Positions 1 to 5,775 of a stretch of 39,675 nucleotides of DNA are shown piece after piece. The notes beneath the pieces are model-generated. The model did not search any database and had not been told where the DNA came from. It saw only the letters and a list, made by a program, of their open reading frames with translations. Location of the stretch: IMG/VR virus record IMGVR_UViG_3300021197_001202, positions 1 through 39,675 of that record. One strand, written 5' to 3'. A program made the position numbers and the translations under genes. How positions within the stretch are numbered: the first letter of the stretch is position 1; every line of letters begins with the position of its first letter. The stretch is from a virus.

Positions 1-374
1 CGCAGGTCATGGGCACGATCAGTGAATTTGGTGAGGCGCTCACCCAATTCGAGATGGATCGAAAAGCCAGCACGTTTAGGCCTTTATCGCAAGGCGACAT
101 GTTGAAGCTATCCCAGCTTCGCAAGCAGCAGGAACGGTACTGGAAATCCATCAATGATTTGCTCGTTGTCCACGATCCGGCTCTTCTTGAAGACTTCAAC
201 AAGATGAAGAAGGAACAGGAGCAAATGCGAAAAGACCACGCGGCACTGTTGGCGAAAAAGAAGAAAGCCAAAGACAAATTGATCAGCCAACTTTTAGTCG
301 GCGGCACAACCTTCGTAGTCGGCGGCCTCATCGCTGCCGGTTTCTTGTACCTAACAATACGAGCATTCACATAG
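1..374 (+). CDS. C-terminal part of a late virion-associated protein that crosses the window ends
   Basis: This frame is open from base 3 and joins in frame to the open frame at 39585-39675, giving one 154-residue protein. A start at the ATG at 9 would give only 121 residues and would lack the conserved-looking alanine/serine-rich N-terminus. The protein is mostly predicted helix, with a highly charged Lys/Glu/Gln stretch (about residues 95-125 of the joined protein) followed by one hydrophobic segment near the C-terminus (LLVGGTTFVVGGLIAAGF). It resembles small proteins near the end of the late operon in marine podoviruses. A membrane-anchored coiled-coil role in virion assembly or DNA ejection is an inference. 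It is followed after 9 bp by another small late gene. Confidence 0.75.
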   Translation, partial: QVMGTISEFGEALTQFEMDRKASTFRPLSQGDMLKLSQLRKQQERYWKSINDLLVVHDPALLEDFNKMKKEQEQMRKDHAALLAKKKKAKDKLISQLLVGGTTFVVGGLIAAGFLYLTIRAFT

Positions 375-383
375 GAATCAAAA

Positions 384-641
384 ATGCCAACGCCACGCAA
401 AGGGAAAGCAAAAGTTAAGGTCACCGCATCTGGAAAAAAGGTCAGCTACGGCCAAGCAGGTAAGGCCAAGGGCGGTGGCGCACGGGTCAAGCCCGGAACC
501 AGCAAAGGCGACAGCTACTGCGCCCGGTCACTTGGAATAAAGAAGCGGTTGCCGAAGAAGAAGGCCAACGATCCCAACACCCCCAACAATTTAAGCAGAA
601 AACGCTGGAAATGCAGCGGCGCAAAATCTAGGAGAAGCTAA
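384..641 (+). CDS. Small basic late protein
   Basis: An 85-residue, strongly basic protein rich in Lys, Gly and Ser. It contains a pattern YCARSLGIKKR followed by a Lys-rich stretch, and near the end SRKRWKCSGAKSRRS. Such a composition suits a nucleic-acid-binding or capsid-associated protein. I recognise it only as a type of small protein found at the end of marine podovirus late operons. The start at ATG 384 lies 9 bp after the previous stop, and its stop overlaps the next start (TAATG at 639-643), so the three terminal genes are probably translationally coupled. Its function is unknown. Confidence 0.65.
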   Translation: MPTPRKGKAKVKVTASGKKVSYGQAGKAKGGGARVKPGTSKGDSYCARSLGIKKRLPKKKANDPNTPNNLSRKRWKCSGAKSRRS

Positions 642-808
642 TGCCCGGAAAAGGACTATACGCAAACATTCACGCCCGTCGAGCCGCTGGCAAAAAACCA
701 CGCAAGCCGGGAAGCGCGAAAGCGCCAAGTAAAGCGGATTTTGAGGCTGCGGCAAAGACCGCAAAGAAGCCAAAGAGTAAGCGCAAAACGACGCCAAGAC
801 GAAGCTAA
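641..808 (+). CDS. Small conserved-type late protein (GKGLYANIHARR family)
   Basis: A 55-residue basic protein that starts MPGKGLYANIHARRAAG and continues with KPRKPGSAKAPS and a Lys-rich tail. This N-terminal pattern is one I know from marine podoviruses such as pelagiphages and cyanophages, where a very similar short protein lies near the structural genes. Its molecular role is not known. The start codon shares a base with the preceding stop (TAATG), and the preceding GGAGAAG at 631-637 is a good ribosome binding site. It is the last gene of the late block before the non-coding attachment region. Confidence 0.7.
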   Translation: MPGKGLYANIHARRAAGKKPRKPGSAKAPSKADFEAAAKTAKKPKSKRKTTPRRS

Positions 809-810
809 CT

Positions 811-829
811 GTACCAAGAGCGTACCACG
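811..829 (+). repeat. Left pair of GTACCAnG repeats (possible integrase arm sites)
   Basis: GTACCAAG at 811-818 and GTACCACG at 822-829 lie 11 bp apart in the same direction. The same motif recurs as a pair at 1063-1082 on the far side of the attachment region. Paired direct repeats bracketing a core are typical of arm-type binding sites of tyrosine integrases; the assignment is inferred. Confidence 0.5.
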
Positions 830-930
830 GGCTTTTTAGGCGTCACTTAGGCACTGGCCCTTTTACCTGTAACCTGTTGATAACCCTAGGTTTATCGCCA
901 TGATCGTGAACCGCATAGTGCAGCAAGCAG

Positions 931-949
931 CGGTTATCCCACATAACCG
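931..949. repeat. Inverted repeat CGGTTAT-N5-ATAACCG (candidate attP core)
   Basis: A perfect 7-bp inverted repeat with a 5-bp centre (CCCAC) lies about midway between the two arm-type repeat pairs. Tyrosine recombinase core sites have this form, inverted binding sites around a short crossover region, so it is the best candidate for the core. Without the host attB or the attL/attR junctions this is unproven. Confidence 0.4.
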
Positions 950-971
950 TGGTAATTTCATTTTCGTTCAT

Positions 972-1016
972 TTTCAATCACTTAGCTAAATTTAAGGTAA
1001 CCGTTTCAATCACTTA
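972..1016 (+). repeat. 13-bp direct repeat, TTTCAATCACTTA
   Basis: Exact copies at 972-984 and 1004-1016, spaced 32 bp (about three helical turns), within the probable attP. Same-face spacing suggests binding sites for integrase, excisionase or a bending protein; which one cannot be told from sequence. Confidence 0.55.
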
Positions 1017-1062
1017 AACCCACGGAAAATAAGGCATCATCAGACAAATAACTTTTGTCACT

Positions 1063-1082
1063 GTACCACGAACTGTACCACG
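1063..1082 (+). repeat. Right pair of GTACCACG repeats (possible integrase arm sites)
   Basis: GTACCACG at 1063-1070 and again at 1075-1082, each preceded by CT (CTGTACCACG). They mirror the pair at 811-829 and lie just upstream of the repressor-type palindrome at 1094-1108 and the integrase gene. Confidence 0.5.
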
Positions 1083-1093
1083 TTTTGATTTCG

Positions 1094-1108
1094 ACAACCC
1101 TAGGTTGT
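1094..1108. promoter_or_regulatory. Repressor-type operator upstream of integrase
   Basis: ACAACCCTAGGTTGT, a perfect ACAAC-N5-GTTGT palindrome; with flanking G and C it extends to a 17-bp 7-3-7 palindrome (1093-1109). It lies 50 bp upstream of the integrase start, as expected for control of integrase transcription by the phage repressor. Confidence 0.65.
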
Positions 1109-1158
1109 CTTTCAAGGCAGATTTGTTGTAACCTCTACGCATCAGATGGAGGTGTATC

Positions 1159-2187
1159 GTGGCAGTCATTCAAAAGAGAAGAGATGCGAAGGGAAACGTC
1201 CGCTACCGGGTGTTGATCCGCAAGGCCGGGAACCCGACGGTTTCCAAAACCTTTTCCAAGTGGCAGAACGCCAAGGACTTTGCCAACAAGACGGAGACGG
1301 ACTTGGAGATGGGCGAGTTCAGGGCTGAAAAGACTGTGCTGTCCGACGTGATTGAGCAGAGCTTCAAGGTGCTAAACATGTCTGCCGACAAGGCCAAGGT
1401 CTACCGCCAGATCGACAAGCACTTCGGGCGCTACGCCCTAAAGGATTTGAGGCGAGAGGTGTACTTCGAGTATGTCGAGAAGCGCAAGCACGAGGTCAAG
1501 GCCAGCTCTATCAACATCACATTCGCCTACATGCGGACGCTGTTAAAATTTGCAGAGACCTACATGCAGCTCAAGCCGGAGATGGCGGAGTTCAATCTTG
1601 CAAAGGATTGGCTCGCAAGTCAGAAGTTCATCTCTAAGTCTGATCGCAGAACTCGCAGGGTCACCGAGGAGGAGCTGCGTGCCATCGAAGAGGAGTGGAT
1701 TCTTGATGACTTCCAAGGGGCGCAGGAAAAGAGCTGGTCTCTTCCAGAGGTCATGCGCTTCGCTGTCCTGACCGCGATGCGTAGGGGCGAGCAGTTCACG
1801 CTGCGCTGGCATGAGCTGGACGCCGAGGAGAGAACGGTTGGCTGCTGGCGCAAGCACCCCAAGGGGAAAGTCTACAGCCGGGTTCCGCTACTGGCAGATG
1901 CGATGGCGATCATCGAGAAGCAAGAGCGCCGAGGGGAGTTCATTTTTAACGTTAGCTCGAACCACGCGGCCAAGATATTCAATCGATACAGAGACAAAGC
2001 AGGCATCAAGGATCTGGTGTGGCACGACCTGCGCCACGAGGGTGTCAGCAGACTGACCGAGATGGGGATCTTCCTGCCATCCGAGGTAGCCATGTTCAGC
2101 GGCCACAGGGACATCCAAATGCTTCAGTCATACACGCACCTCCGGGCAGAGCACATAGTCGGGAATTTGAGAGAAAAGGGACTTTAG
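1159..2187 (+). CDS. int: Tyrosine recombinase, phage integrase
   Basis: A 342-residue protein of normal length for a phage integrase. An N-terminal arm-binding-like domain (about residues 1-50), a SAM-like core-binding helix bundle (about 55-150) and a C-terminal catalytic domain are visible. The catalytic set can be read as the first Arg in LTAMRRGEQ, HDLRHE (His-x-x-Arg), the SGH motif, and the nucleophile Tyr in LQSYTHL. It would integrate and excise the phage at the adjacent repeat-rich region. The start is GTG 1159 with GGAGG at 1148-1152. An operator palindrome 50 bp upstream suggests repressor control. It points toward the leftward repressor/excisionase genes, which end just beyond it. 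Confidence 0.95.
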   Translation: MAVIQKRRDAKGNVRYRVLIRKAGNPTVSKTFSKWQNAKDFANKTETDLEMGEFRAEKTVLSDVIEQSFKVLNMSADKAKVYRQIDKHFGRYALKDLRREVYFEYVEKRKHEVKASSINITFAYMRTLLKFAETYMQLKPEMAEFNLAKDWLASQKFISKSDRRTRRVTEEELRAIEEEWILDDFQGAQEKSWSLPEVMRFAVLTAMRRGEQFTLRWHELDAEERTVGCWRKHPKGKVYSRVPLLADAMAIIEKQERRGEFIFNVSSNHAAKIFNRYRDKAGIKDLVWHDLRHEGVSRLTEMGIFLPSEVAMFSGHRDIQMLQSYTHLRAEHIVGNLREKGL

Positions 2188-2210
2188 GTTGTTTGTCACC
2201 TTTAGGTTGT
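2183..2210 (+). repeat. Direct repeat TTTAGGTTGT across the int stop codon
   Basis: Two exact 10-bp copies at 2183-2192 and 2201-2210, 18 bp apart, lie where the integrase and the leftward PrtN-like gene converge. Each ends in GTTGT, the half-site of the phage operator, but lacks the matching left half. I see no hairpin terminator here. Confidence 0.5.
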
Positions 2211-2405
2211 AATTTGACGCAAACCCTCGTCGCGCTTGGCGGCGAAGTAGGCCTCCACGACTTTGCGATCCGCCACGCGCTGACGCCCCAGCTTGTATGT
2301 GGGGCAGCAGAACCTGTCGCTGGAGATCGCGTTCAACAGACTGCTCTTCTTCATGCCGAAGAGAGCAGACAGCTCTGTCAAATCCAAATAAGGTCGTTCC
2401 ATCAT
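2202..2405 (-). CDS. Small DNA-binding protein, PrtN/excisionase-like
   Basis: A 67-residue protein with a winged-helix-like layout: LTELSALFGMKKSSLLNAI forms the putative helix-turn-helix, followed by PTYKLGRQRVADRKVVEAYF. This resembles the pyocin-activator PrtN family and small phage excisionases. Its start overlaps the repressor stop (ATGA at 2402-2405), so both are made from one transcript. Placed next to int and convergent with it, it may act as excisionase or as a transcription factor. The two roles cannot be separated from sequence. Confidence 0.65.
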   Translation of the reverse strand: MMERPYLDLTELSALFGMKKSSLLNAISSDRFCCPTYKLGRQRVADRKVVEAYFAAKRDEGLRQITT

Positions 2406-3085
2406 GACTCCAAGAACTTTCTAATTTTCGTGCCGCCAACCGAGTAGTTGTTCCCGCGTGCGCTCTTCTCAAACCGCAGGACGCACTCCCTGCCTGAGAT
2501 CTTGCCGTGTTTTTTCCAGATCTCCTCAGTGATCTCCAGCGCGTCCATCATCGCGCTACGCTGCGTCTGATACTCCGCCACCACCACCACTGTTACACCG
2601 GCGTTTTTCTGCGTCTCAGAGAAATTAACCGCGTACACGCCTTCGCTCGGGCGTTCTGCCATCTCGACACTGACCCTGAGCAGCCTGCCCCCATCGATCA
2701 ACGTAATATCATCGATTGCCTCTTCGTCGCTAAATGTTGCGCCGTTTCCAGAACCAACGAGATAAGACATCACGGCATAGACGCACGCCTTGTGGCGTCT
2801 CGCCAGCCTGATGTCTACCTCGATCTCGCCGTGCGCGGTGCCTAGCATCAGCCACGAGTGCTTTACGCCGAGCAGTGCAGCTAACCGTTTTGACAGCGCA
2901 GCCCTTGGCACGGTCTCTCCCGCGAGCCACTTCCTGACGGCCTCTTGGCTGACATTCAACCTAGCCGCTATCTCTGTCTGCTGACCCTTGCCGTAGTCCG
3001 GTATTTCATCGCTTGCGTTACATGCTTCGAGCAAGCGGGTTGCAAAGTTGTCCAAAACAACCCCCTGTTGTAGATGTATGGACAC
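2402..3085 (-). CDS. Phage repressor, XRE-type helix-turn-helix
   Basis: A protein of up to 227 residues with an N-terminal XRE helix-turn-helix (about residues 35-75: QTEIAARLNVSQEAVRKWLA, then LGVKHSWLMLG). The C-terminal 150 residues do not show the Ser-Lys dyad context of LexA/S24 autopeptidase repressors that I would recognise, so induction may not follow the RecA-cleavage route. The ORF can start at GTG 3085 or at TTG 3055. The latter has an AGGGGG motif at good spacing and gives an N-terminus MDNFATRLLEAC, typical of this family. Two ACAAC-N5-GTTGT palindromes flank the start region (3057-3071, 3116-3130), suggesting autoregulation. It most likely holds the whole phage silent through the scattered copies of that palindrome. 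Confidence 0.85.
   Translation of the reverse strand: MSIHLQQGVVLDNFATRLLEACNASDEIPDYGKGQQTEIAARLNVSQEAVRKWLAGETVPRAALSKRLAALLGVKHSWLMLGTAHGEIEVDIRLARRHKACVYAVMSYLVGSGNGATFSDEEAIDDITLIDGGRLLRVSVEMAERPSEGVYAVNFSETQKNAGVTVVVVAEYQTQRSAMMDALEITEEIWKKHGKISGRECVLRFEKSARGNNYSVGGTKIRKFLES
3057..3071. promoter_or_regulatory. Operator palindrome at the repressor start
   Basis: ACAACCCCCTGTTGT, a perfect ACAAC-N5-GTTGT match. On the minus strand it contains the AGGGGG that would serve as ribosome binding site for the TTG start at 3055, so repressor binding here could block its own expression. Confidence 0.65.
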
Positions 3086-3099
3086 TGAGTCTATTCCGA

Positions 3100-4482
3100 C
3101 TAATTTGAATTGTCTACAACTTTTAGTTGACTCGATCCCCGCAAGCTATCAACAAAAGTTAGCAGATTGCTCTGGGCCTCGTCTTTTTCTGAGAGCACGT
3201 CCCTGACCAAAAGGTCGGCTGGGGTATTCGCCAAGATATGTATGACGCGAACCGGGCGCGTTTGACCCTGCCTGTGCAGCCTCGCGTTAAACTGCTGGTA
3301 TAGCTCAAGGCTCCAAGACAAACCAAACCAAACGATAAGGCTTCCGCCTTTTTGAAGATTAAGCCCGTGCCCGGCACTGGCAGGGTGCGCCAGCATCAAC
3401 GGAACGTCACCTTTGTTCCACTTGTCGATCAACTTAGAATCTTTTTTTAAGATTTGAGCGTAGTGGATGGCTTTGCAAATCCGCTCGGCGTCTGCTTGAA
3501 AGTTGTAGGCGATCAGCACCGGCTCGTTAGCTGCCTCGACGATCTCCTTCAGCGCCTCGATCTTGGCGTCGTGCAGAACCTCGTAGCCCTCCTCGGTGTA
3601 GAGCGACCCAGAGGATACTTGCAGGAGCTTGTTGATCTTCACCGCCGCGTTGGCTGCAAGCACCTCGCCCTGCTCCAGCTCGATCAGGAAATCGTCCTGC
3701 ATCTGCTTGTAGGCTTTCTGAGCCTTGGGCGGCAGCGACACCTCCACATCGCTGTCTATCCGCTGCGGCAGTTCTAGGTAATCGTCTGCGTCCATCCGCA
3801 GCACCAGATCGGCCACCCTCTCTTGCAACAGATCAACGCGGTCAGGTCTGACCTCATACTGAGACCATTGAGGGTTGCCGACTTGGCGGCAGTAGGTTTC
3901 GAGGAACTTGCCCCGGGTATCACCTAGCCGCTTACCCCTGTCGAGCAGGTAGATCTGCGGCCACAGCTCCATCAAGCTGTTGGGTGCCGGTGTCCCGGTG
4001 AGCTGCACCATCCGCTTGATGCTCCCCGACTTCACCACCTGACGCAGCGCCTTCCACCTCTGGCTGCTGTGACTTTTGAATGAGCTGCTTTCGTCGATTA
4101 CTACGGCGTCGTAGTGCCAATCGCGCTGCAAAGCGTTTACCAACCAAGGTACATTCTCCCTGTTAATAATGTGAATCGGTGCCGAGGAGTGCATCGCCTC
4201 CTCGCGCTTGGCGGGGCTGAGTCCCGCTATTACAGAGAACCGCAGCGCACGGAGGTGCTGCCAGTTCTTAATCTCGGTGGGCCATGTGTGCTGCGCCACC
4301 CGAAGAGGTGCGATGATCAGCACCTTCTTGATGTCCTTGGTGACCAACAGATCGACCAGTGCCGTCAGCGTGCTGACGGTCTTGCCCAACCCCATGTCCA
4401 CCCACAGCGCCGCGTGGTGATTGTCCTTGATGAATTGCGCCGCCCGAAGCTGGTACTGGTGCAGGTCTGTGTGCTTTAAAAT
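3100..4482 (-). CDS. SNF2-family DNA helicase/translocase
   Basis: A superfamily 2 ATPase with Walker A DMGLGKT, motif II DESS (VVIDESSSFKS), motif III-type LTGTPAPN, and the C-terminal arginine-finger region QFNARLHRQGQTRP. An ATG start at 4401 would sit on Walker A and cut off the Q-motif region that the family needs. In the same frame upstream lies LHQYQLRAAQFI, which is the expected N-terminus. No ATG, GTG or TTG is available there. An ATT at 4482-4480 with AGGGG about 8 bases upstream is the best start, overlapping the end of the VRR-NUC gene by 7 bp. Phages commonly pair this helicase with a VRR-NUC nuclease in a replication/recombination module. Confidence 0.88.
   Translation of the reverse strand: MLKHTDLHQYQLRAAQFIKDNHHAALWVDMGLGKTVSTLTALVDLLVTKDIKKVLIIAPLRVAQHTWPTEIKNWQHLRALRFSVIAGLSPAKREEAMHSSAPIHIINRENVPWLVNALQRDWHYDAVVIDESSSFKSHSSQRWKALRQVVKSGSIKRMVQLTGTPAPNSLMELWPQIYLLDRGKRLGDTRGKFLETYCRQVGNPQWSQYEVRPDRVDLLQERVADLVLRMDADDYLELPQRIDSDVEVSLPPKAQKAYKQMQDDFLIELEQGEVLAANAAVKINKLLQVSSGSLYTEEGYEVLHDAKIEALKEIVEAANEPVLIAYNFQADAERICKAIHYAQILKKDSKLIDKWNKGDVPLMLAHPASAGHGLNLQKGGSLIVWFGLSWSLELYQQFNARLHRQGQTRPVRVIHILANTPADLLVRDVLSEKDEAQSNLLTFVDSLRGSSQLKVVDNSN
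3116..3130. promoter_or_regulatory. Second operator palindrome upstream of the repressor
   Basis: ACAACTTTTAGTTGA matches the operator at 9 of 10 arm bases. It lies inside the last codons of the SNF2 gene and upstream of the repressor start. The minus strand has TTGTAG (3119-3114) followed 18 bases later by AATAGA, a weak sigma-70-like promoter that this site would cover. Confidence 0.5.
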
Positions 4483-4736
4483 AGGAGTTTCCCCTGATCG
4501 ATGTTGTCTACGACGTAGACGTGAAAGCCGTGCTCCTTGAGTCGCCGGTGGATTGCGCTCTGGTAGGCCGTTGCGGACTTACCGGGTGCCTTGAACTCAA
4601 TCATCAGGCACTCACCGTCTTTGAAATAAATCATATCGGGCACCCCGCGCTGCGAGGTTGAGACCCACTTGAAGGCCAGCCAGCCCCGGTCACGGGCGTA
4701 GCGGTTGACGGTTCCCTCGATGTGGGACTCACGCAT
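4476..4736 (-). CDS. VRR-NUC domain nuclease
   Basis: An 86-residue stand-alone VRR-NUC protein of the PD-(D/E)xK superfamily. The nuclease core reads GVPDMIYF followed by CLMIEFKAPG, giving the Asp and the Glu-x-Lys metal-binding residues; an N-terminal Glu (ESHIEGTV) completes the usual set. Small VRR-NUC proteins of this size act as structure-specific nucleases. It overlaps the methyltransferase by 8 bp upstream and the SNF2 gene by 7 bp downstream, so all three are co-translated. Confidence 0.9.
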   Translation of the reverse strand: MRESHIEGTVNRYARDRGWLAFKWVSTSQRGVPDMIYFKDGECLMIEFKAPGKSATAYQSAIHRRLKEHGFHVYVVDNIDQGKLLF

Positions 4737-5775
4737 TGGTTGTCTTATCTATTTTTTGTTGTAATTGATCGCACAAAACAACCCAAGCTATTGCAGCGGT
4801 CTGAGGCACTACTCCGTTCCCCAGCAGCCTAAGTCTGTCCACCCGGAAGACACCCCCATCAGCCACTCGACCCACGTTGGGTTCAGGGAGCCAGACTGGG
4901 GCGGTTTGTTGTCCTCTTGTGTCGCCACCGATGTCAGGCTTGGAGTATTCCGGTTGTACTCCGATGGATACGCGCCCTCTTTGCTGTTGTGAGCCGTGGG
5001 TGTCGGCCATTGTTTCGCTGCCGTGCTTAATCCATCTCCCGACGTTTTGCTCAGACCCTTGCGATTGTGATTGCCGTTTATTGTCGGCGTCGGCCACATA
5101 ACCTGCTCGATCAACCCCCTCTGGCTGGTGGTTCCGTCTTTGTTCTTCGCCCTCACCGTTCCATTCTTTGTTTGATAGAGCTCCCCTCCTCGTATCGGGT
5201 TTCCGTCTGTCGCAGTTGGCGTCACCCAATATGTAGACCCGCTTTCTCTGGTGAGGTGCGCCTGCTTCAGCCGCGCTGAATACTCCCCACGTCGTTGCGT
5301 AACCAAGGCTTTCCAAGTCTCCAATGACCTCTCTGAGTCCGAGACTGATGTGTCCCTCGACGTTCTCAAAGAAGCACCGAACAGGTCTAATTGTGTCGAT
5401 ATGTCGTTTGATGTGAGGCCAAAGGTGTCGGGGATCGTCTGCGCCTCTCCGCTTTCCAGCCGCGCTAAATGGTTGGCAGGGGTAACCGCCAGTGAGGACA
5501 TCAATTCGGTCTCGAAAGCAGTGTACTGGCAGGGTTTTAAGATCCGTCCACACAGGTGCCGGAACCATTTGTCCCTCTTCCATCTTTGCAACCAAGTTCG
5601 CAGCAGCGAAGGCTTCGATCTCCACATGAGCGATGACTCGATGCTCAAACCCGGCAAGCTCAAGTCCTCGCTCGATGCCACCGTAGCCAGTGCAGAGACT
5701 GAGGACGGTAGGTAATTTTTTGGAACTATCCACATTCTTATTTCCTGTATCTTTCTGATTCGTAGCCCTCGACAT
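4729..5775 (-). CDS. dcm: DNA (cytosine-5-) methyltransferase
   Basis: A 348-residue C5 methyltransferase. Motif I (LSLCTGYGGIERGL, SAM binding), motif IV with the catalytic Cys (GGYPCQPFS), motif VI (FENV), motif VIII (QRKRVYILG) and the C-terminal motif X-like VDRLRLLGNGVVPQ are all present. Between motif VIII and the end lies a hydrophilic, low-conservation stretch with repeated VADAD/MADT/GDAN units, taking the place of a target recognition domain. It starts inside the end of the polymerase gene (38-bp overlap). It would methylate phage DNA, probably against host restriction. The same DNA is fully open in a second frame (see 4809-5735). Confidence 0.93.
   Translation of the reverse strand: MSRATNQKDTGNKNVDSSKKLPTVLSLCTGYGGIERGLELAGFEHRVIAHVEIEAFAAANLVAKMEEGQMVPAPVWTDLKTLPVHCFRDRIDVLTGGYPCQPFSAAGKRRGADDPRHLWPHIKRHIDTIRPVRCFFENVEGHISLGLREVIGDLESLGYATTWGVFSAAEAGAPHQRKRVYILGDANCDRRKPDTRRGALSNKEWNGEGEEQRRNHQPEGVDRAGYVADADNKRQSQSQGSEQNVGRWIKHGSETMADTHGSQQQRGRVSIGVQPEYSKPDIGGDTRGQQTAPVWLPEPNVGRVADGGVFRVDRLRLLGNGVVPQTAAIAWVVLCDQLQQKIDKTTNA
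4809..5735 (-). CDS. Long overlapping reading frame inside the methyltransferase gene
   Basis: On the same strand as the methyltransferase but in another frame, 308 codons stay open from ATG 5735 (334 if read from 5813). AGGA lies 7-8 bases before ATG 5735. The product contains three WPTPT-like units (YWVTPTA, MWPTPTI, QWPTPTA), the segment EYSARLKQAHLT, and near the end LNPTWVEWLMG. I recall proteins with these patterns being annotated next to or in place of C5 methyltransferases in phages and metagenomes. They correspond codon by codon to conserved methyltransferase motifs in the other frame. It may be a genuine overlapping gene or a shadow kept open by constraint on the methyltransferase; no function is proposed. 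Confidence 0.3.
   Translation of the reverse strand: MWIVPKNYLPSSVSALATVASSEDLSLPGLSIESSLMWRSKPSLLRTWLQRWKRDKWFRHLCGRILKPCQYTAFETELMSSLAVTPANHLARLESGEAQTIPDTFGLTSNDISTQLDLFGASLRTSRDTSVSDSERSLETWKALVTQRRGEYSARLKQAHLTRESGSTYWVTPTATDGNPIRGGELYQTKNGTVRAKNKDGTTSQRGLIEQVMWPTPTINGNHNRKGLSKTSGDGLSTAAKQWPTPTAHNSKEGAYPSEYNRNTPSLTSVATQEDNKPPQSGSLNPTWVEWLMGVSSGWTDLGCWGTE

Larger units (their letters stand above)
809..1158. other. Non-coding, repeat-rich probable attP region
   Basis: A 350-bp gap between the late genes and the integrase, more AT-rich than its surroundings and without a plausible gene. It carries paired GTACCACG-type repeats at both ends, a 7-5-7 inverted repeat in the middle, a 13-bp direct repeat, and a repressor-type palindrome next to the integrase. 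Position beside a tyrosine integrase and this repeat layout fit a phage attachment site with integrase arm sites. I see no tRNA 3' end inside it, so the host target cannot be guessed. Confidence 0.6.

Noticed and set aside
809-1158. tRNA remnant as attachment core
   Set aside because: No T-arm or CCA-like end could be read in the region.
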